64,000 bases of DNA from Zantedeschia hybrid cultivar (Eukaryota > Streptophyta > Magnoliopsida > Alismatales > Araceae), in the NCBI GenBank assembly GCA_030544215.1, contig JARZZO010000003.1, positions 50,016,045 to 50,080,044 of the forward strand, written 5' to 3'. Both the position numbers and the translations under genes were made by a program. The notes under the pieces were generated by a model. It saw only the letters and a program-made list of their open reading frames with translations, ran no database searches and was not told where the DNA came from. Positions 11,760 through 22,040 of this stretch are shown one piece after another (position 1 is the first letter of the stretch; each line of letters starts with the position of its first letter).

Positions 11760-13058
11760 TGTAGACACGCTAATTTTGACAACATATTGAGTAAATTTCA
11801 TGTCACAATGATAATGCCCTAAAATGGTCTAATATTTAATCATTATTTAATTTTTATTGATTTTTTCTTGAGATTCGTTTAATTACGTCGCGTATGGTTG
11901 ACGCCATTTGGATTCCTAGCAAAAATCAATTCGGAATTAAAATTACTAAATCTATGAGGATTAAACTTAATAGCGTCGCCCGTGGTCGACGCTGTTTAGG
12001 TCCTAATCCGCCTAGGTTTACGATTTCTAATTCTAGTTAATTTCCTAAGTTATCTAAAGAACGTCGTGTGTGGACGACACGTTTTATGTTTCCTAATTGT
12101 TTTTGATTTCTTTTTCCAGATTTATTTCTATTCTGGCTGCATTAATTAACTAAAAGGCGTTCCCCTTGAACGACGCGTTATAAGAGTTTCCTGATAAACA
12201 TGATTTGGCTGAGATAATCCGGTTTCAAAGGTTGGAAGGGTTTCCAACTCTCTTCGTGATAATCCAAGGCAAGTCTGAGCCATGGGTGAATCCTTTTTGA
12301 AGGCCAAAATATCCTTAAATAACTTCTTATAAATACATATAGACACTGGCCTGTGAAAAGGATTGGCTATTGGAGAATTTGGAGATTCCTACAAGGTTTT
12401 TAAAGGCCCTCAAGAAGAAGAACGTGGACAGCAAGGGAAACTTCATCTTCTTCATCCTCTTTACCCTTTGAAGTCCATTGAAGACCAAGGCTATGGAGGG
12501 GCCATCCTTTTTTTTTCTTATTGATCTTTTCCATTGAATTTTGATAAGATTCATATAGTTTAAATTTCTTTTTTCATATAGTTCTTCATTGCATCACTTC
12601 ATCACACACATTCATTTCATCTTTTCCATGCCTATACATCTTTTAGGGGTTTAAAAGAACACGAAACAAGTGAGTTCTTTTGTTCAGTTGCATGATAATT
12701 TTGTTCGATAGAATAGATACTACTTCTCTTTAGTTCTAATCTATTTGCTTTCTTTTGTTTTCGATTTTTCTTGCAAGGTTGGAAAGAGGATTTGAAGGAT
12801 AAGGCTTCAAAGCTTGAAGTTTGGATGGAAGGAGAAACACCCCCAAAGAACAAGAGTAAAGAAAGAGAAGGCTCTTTTCTTTCGGCCGGCCAAAAGGGAG
12901 GAACAAAATGACAATACACTCTCCCGATTTACAAGGTTAGTAAGTGATCACTTTTCCATTGAAGCCCTCGATTTTTGGCAATCACAATTTCTTTCATATT
13001 GTTAATCATAGTAAACACATGATAGCATGATAAACACACACTCTATTTGAGCACTACA
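11760..13058 (+). repeat. 3' LTR of Tat-A (1,299 bp)
   Basis: It starts TGTAGACACG and ends GCACTACA, giving TGTAG/CTACA inverted ends. TATAAATA is at 12,328-12,335. U3 holds four GTCG..CGACG imperfect palindromes near 11,885, 11,970, 12,060 and 12,153. Confidence 0.9.
12328..12335 (+). promoter_or_regulatory. TATA box of Tat-A 3' LTR
   Basis: TATAAATA, the counterpart of 96-103. In Tat-B the same site is where Tekay-1 inserted. Confidence 0.55.
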
Positions 13059-14399
13059 CATATGTAGGGGCGTTCCTCCTGGGAGGATGTTCATGAAACT
13101 GATCCGCTGATAGATCTTCATATTGTTAATTATACATAATGTCAACTGAAGATCCATCTGTCTCAGTAGTATCATTGATCTTTTGACATGAGACATTAAT
13201 GGGATCTTGCGTGAGCATTGGTGTGGTTTAATATTTAGTTAAGTGACTTTAACCATAAGTCATGAAACACTGAATTATTAGCCATATCAAAGTACATGCG
13301 AAGACCGTTAATGGTCAAGAGGGGATCGCTCACTGTCAGGTATATCACAGACAGTTGATGAGTCATGATATAGACGCTCCACTAAATCCCTGGCTAAGGT
13401 GGTATCGGTTCGTTTGGAACGAACGTGAAATTATAATGGAGGTCATGGTCAGACGATACGATTACTAGTGGTTTGACACAACCATATCACACGATCAAAT
13501 TGGACTCATAGAATGAGCGAGAGATTATAGAGATACGGTAACTGAAGACTTACAGGTGCCAAACAGGGTGAAGAATAACTTGGCATCCTCTGGGATCACG
13601 CAGATTAGCTTGACCCAACGTGATCATAAGGTTCGGAACAAATTAAACGATTATTGGAAATAACCGATTTAATTTACTTCTAATTAGATTAGAAGTTAAT
13701 GGATCTTTAAATCAGAATGATAATGGGCCTAGAGGATCACACACAAATAACTTTTGCAGAACGGAATATTATTGTATGGAAAATATACTAAAGCATTAGA
13801 TTCTTTTGGGAAAAGAATCTGTAAATGGTTTAAAAGTATATATGCAATAATATAAAGGGCATATATATAATATATGTATTATTAGGCTTGTTTGATAAAT
13901 AAGCTAATAATAATATATTGATATATAATATACCCTGGGATTTACTTTAACTGCGGCAGTTAAAGATGAGTTTGGTTAAACGAGGCGGTTCAAGCTGCCG
14001 CCTTAACATTCCTATAAATAACCCACCTATTCTCCAACCTGCTACCCTAATAAATCCATTCCAAAAGGTTGGCCGTCAAGAGAAAAAAGAAGAGTTTGAC
14101 TCTTCCCAGGTTCTTGAGGCAAGAAGGTTTGTGCGGGTTTTGGAGAAGGAGAGCTCCATATCTGCGAGGGTTGGTGTGGATTAAGCTCTAGAGGCGGGAC
14201 GTTTGTGTGACTCAAAGCTTCGAGGATTTCGGCATCGATTTTCATAGGATAACATATTCTGTGTAAGGTGATAAATCTCATGTGATTTATTTTAAACCGT
14301 TTTTGTTGCATCAATCGGAACCCGTAACTGGTTTAGAAAATCGATTTATTTTGTTCTTCCGCTGTTACGATTTTCCCAGTGGTTACGACTGAACCCAAC
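13059..14399 (+). repeat. 5' LTR of Cop-1 (3' portion)
   Basis: Collinear with 20,698-22,040. It ends GAACCCAACA before the PBS. TATAAATA at 14,013-14,020 is conserved in the 3' LTR. Confidence 0.88.
14013..14020 (+). promoter_or_regulatory. TATA box of Cop-1 5' LTR
   Basis: TATAAATA, conserved at 21,653-21,660. The LTR end and PBS lie about 380 bases downstream, a plausible R-U5 length. Confidence 0.6.
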
Positions 14400-14400
14400 A

Positions 14401-14412
14401 ATGGTATCAGAG
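14401..14412 (+). other. Primer binding site of Cop-1 (initiator Met tRNA type)
   Basis: TGGTATCAGAGC, the standard plant copia PBS complementary to the 3' end of initiator Met tRNA, one base after the LTR end. Confidence 0.92.
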
Positions 14413-14599
14413 CCAGATTTAGGCTCCTGTTGATGCAACTAGGAAGAACAGTCTCTGTTATAACATCATGTTCGAGTTCTTCAATTTAATTTTTTGGGCC
14501 ATAAAAAAATTATTTTTCGGAGACAGTGGGAAACTGGACGGCAAAAGGCCAGGCCATCTGGGAATTTTCAGAATTTTTTCCTATTGTAAACGGCACTCG

Positions 14600-14740
14600 A
14601 AGTGGCCGTCGGGCTGTTAACAGCCAAGTTATTGGCCGTCCACATAGTGTGGACGGCCAAGGTGCTGGGGCCAAGATGGTGGCCGTCCACACCTTGGTGT
14701 GGACGGCCAACCATGTGGCCTTCCACTTGGCGAAAGGCAT
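14600..14740 (+). repeat. GGCCGTCC palindrome cluster in Cop-1 leader
   Basis: A perfect 13-bp stem TTGGCCGTCCACA (14,632-14,644) with loop TAG and its complement at 14,648-14,660. A second perfect 14-bp stem TGGCCGTCCACACC starts at 14,680 with a 2-base spacer and ends at 14,709. Diverged partial units flank both. Confidence 0.85.
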
Positions 14741-15949
14741 TTGGCCTTGCCGTCCGTATAATTTTAAATTATTTAAAAATTGATTTGTTGTCCAATTTTT
14801 CCACTGTTAAGCGCACTGCTCCAACCCGCACTGCGCACTGCACTAGCTCAAAAAATTAAAATTTTATCTCAAAAAGTAAGATAATTGTTTGGATACGATT
14901 AGTTAAATTTGATTTTGATTAATCGGACGATTATCATGTAAATTTTGGGATTAATTGAACATTACGTATAAATTCAGAATTTTCAAATTTGATATTATTG
15001 GATACTTGTTAAATTCAAATTTTGAGAGGATTATCGTTAAAATTCAAAATTTGAATTTGTAGAATTATTGGATAATTTTCAAAGGAATAAATTGTAAATT
15101 TTAATGAAAAATAATTGAAGGCGATCATTTAATTAAATTGTATTCTATTTTAGTTTAATCATTGGATGATTAATTTGAATTTAAATTTCATGATTGTCTT
15201 AATTGTCGTGATTGATTGAATTTAAATTTTTAAATTCATATGTTTATCCTGTTATACGTATGGAATGATTCTGTGCATAGATGTTATTGTGAAGCCATAT
15301 TTATTTTGGTCTTTGTTAGATTACTTTTGAATGCAACAATGAGTTTTTCAAAATTACCAAAATTTCTCGTATGTACAATCCATGATTTCAATCCAAATAT
15401 AAGGATTATTTTCAAAATAATCCTTTTGTGATTGATATGATTGTGTTTGGAATGGTGGGTGATTATGGACTTAGCTCATTTCGTTTGAGGCCTGCAAGCC
15501 TCCCTTCTCACTCTATTTAATTTTCAATGTAATTCTATCTTCCTCCGATGAATGTACTCGCCCTAAGGGCTGCTGGAAATTATTTGGCATGTAATTCTTT
15601 TTCCAGCTCGAGAGCCGTGTAATTATTGTAATTAATGCTGCGAATGGAGCTTGAAAGTACGGAGGACGAACTACGAGGATGATCCTGCTGCTTGGGAAGT
15701 AGGCTGGATATCTGCGTAGCTTTACTTAGAGTCCATGATCACCCATGCTTACTTATTTGCATGGGATGCATTTATTTTGATCAATTACTAGGTACAATAA
15801 ATATATAGCTCGAATATATTTATTCTACCACTTAAGGTGAGACCAAGATAAAAGCAAAATTTCCTCTTTATTAAATATTAGATCTGTGAACATGGCTTTA
15901 GAAGCCGTCGTGGCCCTCCACCATTATAGCGTGACTGCATGCTATTATC

Positions 15950-16255
15950 TCATGGATTTGTTGTGTTTTCCATAAGGTTCATGATTTGGTGGCAGAATCT
16001 CAGTCCTAAAGCTTTGCTTCAATGGGATGATGGACTAAACTTGGCCTTGTTGTGCTTTCCACAAGGGTCGGGTCACGAACTCATTGCCGTGTAGTAATGG
16101 TGGTGCGATCTAACTGAGAGTATCCTTTGTTGTGCTTTCCACAAGAGGATGATTGCTCGGGGGCCAAAAGTCGGATATTGCATTAGATGCAAGTGCTCTT
16201 GACTGCCCAAGGAATGGGATGTGATTTGTTGTGCTTTCCACAAGGTCGCATCTCA
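15950..16255 (+). other. Four constant-loop, variable-stem hairpins in Cop-1 leader
   Basis: The 19-mer TTGTTGTGCTTTCCACAAG occurs at 15,958 (two changes), 16,047, 16,127 and 16,226. Each copy is directly flanked by arms that pair with each other (8, 8, 6 and 11 pairs counting G-U) but differ between copies. Spacing is 89, 80 and 99 bases. The pattern indicates RNA structure rather than simple repeat duplication. Confidence 0.75.
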
Positions 16256-16430
16256 ATTTCGTTGGGATTCCGACCCACTAGGATGATCGCCGTGATCTTC
16301 CGTTCTATGTGATTGAGGGTTATATAGTTTGACGCAAAATAGTGGAGCTAACTATGATAGAAAACCACATCTAAGTTAGAACCTTGAACACATTCTAAAA
16401 TATTGTCTTTTATTTTTCATCCAGATCATC

Positions 16431-17240
16431 ATGTCGTTGTTACATCCCCTCTGTAGCATCTTGGATGCGTACAAATTGATTGGACCTAATTATCAAGACT
16501 GGCTGCGTAATCTGCGAATTATCTTAACAGTCGAAAAGATTGTGTATGTGTTAGACACGATTCAACCTGAGCCTCCCACTGATGTCGAGGAGGGTGATCA
16601 ATTAAATTATGCAAAATGGTCGGAAGATTCTTCCCTTGCGCAATGTTATATACTGGCCTCTATGACTCCTAAGCTACAAAGGCAAATTGAAAAGACAGAT
16701 TGTAGAGCTATACTTCTCCAACTACGCCAGCTCTTTGATGAGTAGGGTAGGATAGAGAGGTATGACCTCTCCAAGAAACTTTTCAAGACTAGGATGTCTG
16801 AGGGTGCTTCAGTACATGCTCATGTACTGAAAATGATGGAGTGGATAGAGAGACTCAATGGGTTAAGATTCAAGTTGGATCTTGAAATTAGCATTGATCT
16901 CATTCAACAGTCATTGCCTGAATCCTTTTTTCCCTTCATCATGAACTTTAACATGAATATGATTGAGGTTTCTCTACCATAACTCCTAAATATGTTAAAG
17001 AGTGCCGAAGGGACCATGCAGAAGGAAAAACCATATTCTGTAATGATTGTTGGTCGGACCAAGGAAGGCCACCTAGACACCCAATAGCAAGAAGGGAAAG
17101 AAACTAACTAAAGGTAATCATATCACCAAGGCAGGCAAGGGCAAGGGCAAGAAGGATGGAAAAGACAGTAAATGCTTTCGGTGTGGACATACAGGTCACT
17201 GGAAAAGGAATTGCAAGGCAATTCTAAATGAAGGTATTTT
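16431..17240 (+). pseudogene. gag: Cop-1 gag
   Basis: Copia gag starts at ATG 16,431 (MSLLHPLCSILDAYKL), with the typical N-terminal YQDWLRNLRIIL. A TAG at 16,743 interrupts the frame, which continues at 16,794-16,982. A frameshift follows, and the zinc knuckle CFRCGHTGHWKRNC (17,173-17,214) is read in the protease frame. The start was chosen because it follows the leader and opens the domain at its usual residue. Confidence 0.85.
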
Positions 17241-18558
17241 TGTCATTGACTTAAATTTGTCTCTTATGAGATTCACATCATGGGTATTGGATACTGGATG
17301 CGCATCTCATATCTGCAATTCTTTGCAGGTACTGACAAATAAAAGAAGACTTGACAAAAGAGAGATCCAATTAAGGATGGGCAATGGAGTTATAGTTGCT
17401 GCTAAAGCTATAGGGACTGCTCATCTTAGTTTACCTTCTGGGATAATTCTGGAGTTAACAGAGTGTTATTTTGTTCCAGAAATTATCAGAAACATTGTAT
17501 CTCTTTCCTGCTTAAACAATGTTGGTTACTCTTTGACGATAACTAGCACTGGATGCTCTATTATCAATAATGGTTTGATTATAGCTAATAGTTATTTGTT
17601 CAATGGGTTATATGTATTGGATACATGTAATGATGTAATGTAGGTTTCTAGTGACAAGACAAAAGAAGTGAATCCTGCATATCTTTGGCATTGTAGACTT
17701 GGTCATATAGGAGAGAAAAGGATTTCTCACCTTTGTTCGAATGGATACTTGAATTCATTCGAATTCAAATCATTTGATACTTGTGAGTCATGTCTCATGG
17801 AGAGGATGACCAAACCTCTTTTTAGTGGACATGGTGAAAGGGTTACTGAGCTTCTGGAACTCATACACATGGATATATGTGGACCCATGTCAATAGAAGC
17901 TAAAGGAGGATATCTCTATTTCATTTTTTTTATTGATGACTTCTTTAGGTATGGCTATGTGTATTTAATGAGATATAAATCACAAGCTTTTGAGAAGTTT
18001 AAGGAATATAAAAATGAAGTAGAGAAGTAGACTGGTAAAAGTATTAAAACTCTTCAATTGGATCGAAGAGGTGAATACTTAAGTCTTGAATTCACTTCTT
18101 ACTTGAAGGATAATGGAATAATTTCTCAGTAGACTCCACCATATACGCCACAGCATAATGGTGTATCTAAAAGGAGAAATATGAACTTGTTAGACATGGT
18201 CCGTTCAATGATGTCCTTGTTAGAATTACCATTGTTTCTATGGGGGTACGCCTTAGAGATAGCAACCTACTTGTTAAACAAGGTTTCAAGTAAGTCAGTT
18301 CCTAACACACCATATAAGATATGGAAGGGAAGGAAACCGAACTTTAATCATATTAAAGTTTGGGGGTGTCTTGCCCTTGTGAAGAAGAATGACGTAGATA
18401 AGCTAGAGTCGAGAACAAACAAGTGTAGGTTTATGGGATATCCAAAAGAAAGATTTGGATATTATTTCTATCACCCTTATGAGCAAAGGGTCTTAGTGTC
18501 CAAGAGAGCTGTATTCCTGGAGAAGGAATATCTCCTCCAAAAAAATAGTGGGAGTTAG
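17241..18558 (+). pseudogene. pol: Cop-1 protease and integrase
   Basis: Protease: active site WVLDTGCASHIC with DTG at 17,290-17,298. The pre-integrase zinc region follows (LWHCRLGHIG .. CESCLMER). Integrase core: Asp in HMDICGPM, a second in the altered LDRRGEYLS, then the PQHNGVSKRRN block. In this block copia integrases have Glu where this copy has Lys (18,169-18,171), so the third catalytic acid is lost. Stops: TAG at 17,641, 18,028, about 18,130 and 18,556. The GKSIKTL region and WGYALEIATYLLN are clear. Confidence 0.88.
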
Positions 18559-19790
18559 ATAGAACTGGACGAGGTCTATGAACCACAAACTGGGAACACA
18601 GTCTCATTAGATGAGACACCACCTATGGAAAATGCTCAAAATGAAACACATATATTACGAAAATCTGGTAGGGTACCAAGAGAACCTGAGAGATATGTTG
18701 GACATGTCTCTGACAATTTATCTAAGGTACAGATAAATGAGGATGATGATCCTCAATCCTATCAGGAGGCAATTCGTAATTCTGACTCCGATAAATAGAA
18801 GGAAGCTATGGATTCATAAATCTAATCCATGTATACCGATCAAGTTTGGAACTTGGTTACCTGAAGGGAAGGTCCCTATCGGTTGCAAATGGATCTTCAA
18901 GAGGAAGATCGGAGCAGATGGACATATTGACACTTATAAGGCTCGACTGGTGGCAAAGGGATATCGTCAAATACAAGGAATTGACTATGACGAAACTTTT
19001 TCACCTGTAGCAATGATAAAGTCAATTAGAATCTTCCTTGCCATTGCAGCATACGTAGATTATGAGATCTAACAGATGGATGTGAAAACAACTTTCCTCA
19101 ATGGAAACCTGTAAGAAGAAGTGTACATGGTACAACCTGATGGATTTACATCTAAGCAGCATCCCAATAAAGTATGCAAGCTTCAGAAATCCATTTATGG
19201 ATTGAAGCAGGCGTCTCGAAGTTGCAATTTGAGATTTGATGAGGTTATCAAATCTTTTGGCTTCATTCGAAATGAAGACGAACCCTGTGTTTACAAGAAG
19301 GTCAGTGGGAGCTCAGTGACTTTCTTAGTCCTCTATGTTGATGACATCTTACTCATTGGAAATGATGTAAGGATGCTGGCATAAACAAAGTCTTAGTTAT
19401 CCAAGACACTCCATAAAGGATTTGGGAGAAGCATCCTATGTGCTGGGCATAAGGATCTATTGTGATAGATCAAAGAGGATGCTGGGATTATCCCAATCAA
19501 TGTACATAGATACTATACTCAGGGGATTCTAGTTGGAAAATTCCAAAAGAGGTCTCATTCCTATGAGACATGGAATTTACCTATCTAAGGGCATGGCCCT
19601 AGAACACCTGAGGAAGTAGAGCACATGAGTCGAGTACCCTATGCTTCGGCAATAGGGTCAATCATGTATGCCATGCTATATACTCGCCCTGATGTGGCCA
19701 ATGCTTTGAGCATTACCAGTAGATATCAGAGTGATCTAGGCGAAAAGCACTCTTACCAGTAGATATCAGAGTGATCTAGGCGAAAAGCAC
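18559..19790 (+). pseudogene. pol: Cop-1 reverse transcriptase
   Basis: After the integrase the frame shifts near 18,850. Motifs seen are VPIGCKWIFKRKIGADG, YKARLVAKGYRQIQGIDYDE, LQKSIYGLKQASRSC and the catalytic LYVDDILLIGND (YVDD 19,334-19,345). Stops at about 18,796 (TAG for an expected Trp), 19,070, 19,111 and 19,382 break the frame. The 3' end carries a 40-bp tandem duplication that shifts the frame again. Confidence 0.88.
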
Positions 19791-19792
19791 TG
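19713..19792 (+). repeat. 40-bp tandem duplication in Cop-1 pol
   Basis: Two back-to-back copies, 19,713-19,752 and 19,753-19,792, identical except the last base. Forty is not a multiple of three, so the duplication disrupts the frame. Confidence 0.9.
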
Positions 19793-19799
19793 GAAAGCA

Positions 19800-20387
19800 G
19801 TGAAATGCATCCTTAAGTACGTGAGAAGAACTAAGGATTTTTTCTTCTTGTATGGAGGAGAAGATGACTTGCAATTGAGAGTATATACAGACTCTAGCTT
19901 CCAGTCAGATTCTGATGATAGCAAATCCATATATGGATTTGTATTCATGTTAATTGAAGGGGCAGTCAGTTGTAAGAGTTCCAAGCAAGAAACGACTGCG
20001 GATTCAACGACAGAGGCAAAGTATATAGCTACAGCTGAAGCTGCCAAGGAAGCTGCCAAGGAAGCAGTCTGGATGAAGAAATTCATCTCAGAATTTGACA
20101 TAGTTCCCAACATATCGGCTCCAATCCCATTATTATGTGATAATGATGGGGCCATCGCACAGGCGAAGGAACCTCAGTCTCACCAAAGGTCGAAGCATAT
20201 TATAAGGTGCATCCACTTGATTCGGGAGATTACTGTAAGGGGAGATGTGATGGTAGAGCGTGTACCATCAGAAGACAATATTGCAGATCCACTGACTAAG
20301 CCTTTATCACAGATTGTGTTTGAGTGTCATCGGAATGGGCCTCAAGACTGTGGGAAATTGGCTGTAGTACAAGTGGGAAATCGTTAG
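19800..20387 (+). pseudogene. pol: Cop-1 RNase H
   Basis: Copia RNase H removes the RNA strand from the hybrid. Motifs are LRVYTDSSFQSD, SSKQETTADSTTEAKYIA (catalytic Glu), CDNDGAIAQAK and VPSEDNIADPLTKPLS. A 12-base tandem duplication gives AKEAAKEAVW where relatives have one AKEA. The stop at 20,385 lies just past the polypurine tract, as usual in copia elements. Confidence 0.88.
20371..20380 (+). other. Polypurine tract of Cop-1
   Basis: AAGTGGGAAA. Cop-2 has AGTGGGAGAT at the same place (47,330-47,339). It fixes the true 3' LTR start near 20,382. Confidence 0.7.
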
Positions 20388-22040
20388 TTTTTTGGTGTCC
20401 TACAGACCAATTCTGAGCTGTGTAGGCCCAAAGTGTTGTACAGTCTTGTTCAATATAATTAAGTGGTATTTAGAGCGTAAACTTGTAATCTGCGGATTGC
20501 TTTGCGTTGCCCTAGGATATGTGGTTGTAAAGTCAATTTCGAGCTGGGATCTCGAATGTGAGTTTGACTGTATATGGACGCATACCTTAAACTATTCCTG
20601 ATTGGAGAGTAATCACTATGGGACATTGATTACTCGTAAATCAGCACGCATAATGTGTAGATGACTAATCTCGCGGTCACAGGTGCGGGGCACCAGTACA
20701 TATGTGGGGGTGTTCATCTTGGGAGGATGTTCACTAAACTGAACCGTTGATGGATCTTCAGATGGTTAATTATATCTAATGTCAACTGAAGATCTATCTG
20801 TTTTAGTAGTATCATTGATCCTTTGACCTGAGACATTAATGGGGTCTTGCGTGAGGACTGGTGTGGTTTAATGTTTGGTTAAGTGACTTTAACCATAAGT
20901 CATGAAACACCGAATTATTAGGTACATCGAAATACATGCGAAGACCGTTAATGGTCAAGAGGGGATCACTCACTATCAGGTATACCACATACAATTAATA
21001 TGTCATGACATAGACGCTCCACTAAATCCCTGGCCAGGGTGATATCGGTTCGTTTGGAATGAACGTGAAATTATAATGGAGGTCATGGTCAAACGACACG
21101 ATCACTAGTGGTTTGACACAACCAAACCACACAATCGAATCGGACTCATAGAATGAGCGAGAGATTATAACGATATGGTAACTGAAGACTTACAAGTGCC
21201 AGACAGGGTGAAGAATAACCCAGCATCCTCTGGGATCACACGGATTAGCTTGACCCAACGTGATCAAAAAGTCCGGAACAAATTAAATGGTTATTGAGAA
21301 TAACCGACTTAATTTACTTCTAATTAGATTAGAAGTTAATGGATCTTTAAACCATAATGATAATGGGCCTAGAAGATCACACACAAATAACTTTTGCAGA
21401 ACATAATATTATTGTATGGAAAATATTCTAAAGCATTAGATTCTTTTGAAAAAAGAATATGTAAATGGCTTAAAAGTATATATGCAATAATATAAAGGGC
21501 ATAAATATAATATATGTATTATTAGGCTTGTTTGATAAATAAGCTAATAATAATATATTGATATATAATATATCCTGGGGTTTACTTTAATTGTGGCAGT
21601 TAAAGATGGGTTTAGTTAAACGAGGCGGTTCAAGCTGCCGCCTTAACAGTCCTATAAATAACCCACCTATTCTCCAACCTGCTACCCTAATAAATCCATT
21701 CCAAAAGGTTGGCCGTCAAGAGGAAAAAGAAGAGTTGGACTCTTCCAAGGTTCTTGAAGCAAGAGGGTTTGTACGGGTTTTGGAGAAGGAGAGCTCCGTC
21801 GCTACGAGGGTTGGTGTGGATTAAGCTCTAGAGGCGGGACGTTTGTGCGGCTCAAAGCTTCGAGGATTTCGGCATCGATTTTCACAGGGTAACATATTCT
21901 GTGCAAGGTGATAAATCTCGTGTGATTTATTTTAGACCATTTTTGTTGCATCATTTAGAGCCCGTAACTAGTTTGGGAAATCGATTTATTTTGTTCTTCC
22001 ATTGTTACGATTTCCTCGGGGGTTACGACCGAACCCAACA
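20382..22040 (+). repeat. 3' LTR of Cop-1
   Basis: About 1,659 bp. The start is mutated (CGTTAG where a TG start is expected) and the end is GAACCCAACA. TATAAATA is at 21,653-21,660. Only the part from 20,698 has a partner in the window, because the rest of the 5' LTR lies left of Tat-A. Confidence 0.8.

Larger units (their letters stand above)
1..13058 (+). mobile_element. Tat-A: Tat-type Ty3/gypsy LTR retrotransposon, left end outside window
   Basis: The order is LTR, PBS, gag, protease with G-patch, linker, RT, RNase H, archaeal-type RNase H, integrase, long 3' non-coding region, PPT and LTR. The second RNase H between the normal RNase H and the integrase is the mark of the plant Tat lineage (Ogre, Retand, TatI-III). 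The visible 5' LTR (1-826) matches 12,234-13,058 of the 3' LTR with a few percent differences by eye. Coding parts are broken by single-base frameshifts and many stops, so the copy is dead. The copia LTR sequence that continues directly after 13,058 shows that Tat-A is inserted in the 5' LTR of Cop-1; its target duplication should be near 13,059-13,063 and its partner lies left of the window. Confidence 0.9.
14413..16430 (+). other. Cop-1 5' leader, structured, non-coding
   Basis: Two kilobases without a gene. In order it holds a GGCCGTCC palindrome cluster (14,600-14,740); AT-rich sequence with small hairpins, among them stem AATTAT with loop TGG at 15,063-15,077 and stem TTAATCAT with loop TGG at 15,155-15,173; and four hairpins with one constant loop (15,950-16,255). 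The second half is distantly collinear with 43,500-44,440 of Cop-2. Confidence 0.75.
13059..22040 (+). mobile_element. Cop-1: Ty1/copia LTR retrotransposon interrupted by Tat-A
   Basis: The order is 5' LTR (first part displaced left by Tat-A), iMet PBS, 2-kb leader, gag, PR, IN, RT, RNase H, PPT and 3' LTR. This is copia order (IN before RT). The 5' LTR begins abruptly after the Tat-A end and matches the 3' LTR only from 20,698 on, about 316 bases inside it. That is why no target duplication is visible: the left one must lie beyond Tat-A, and the right one should be 22,041-22,045 (CGGAC). LTRs differ by about 5% by eye. The coding region is dead. Confidence 0.88.

Noticed and set aside
13059..13063. 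Cop-1 LTR pair 13,063-14,399 and 20,703-22,040 as complete LTRs without a target duplication
   Set aside because: The polypurine tract at 20,371 shows the 3' LTR starts near 20,382. The 5' LTR is truncated by Tat-A, so a missing duplication is expected.
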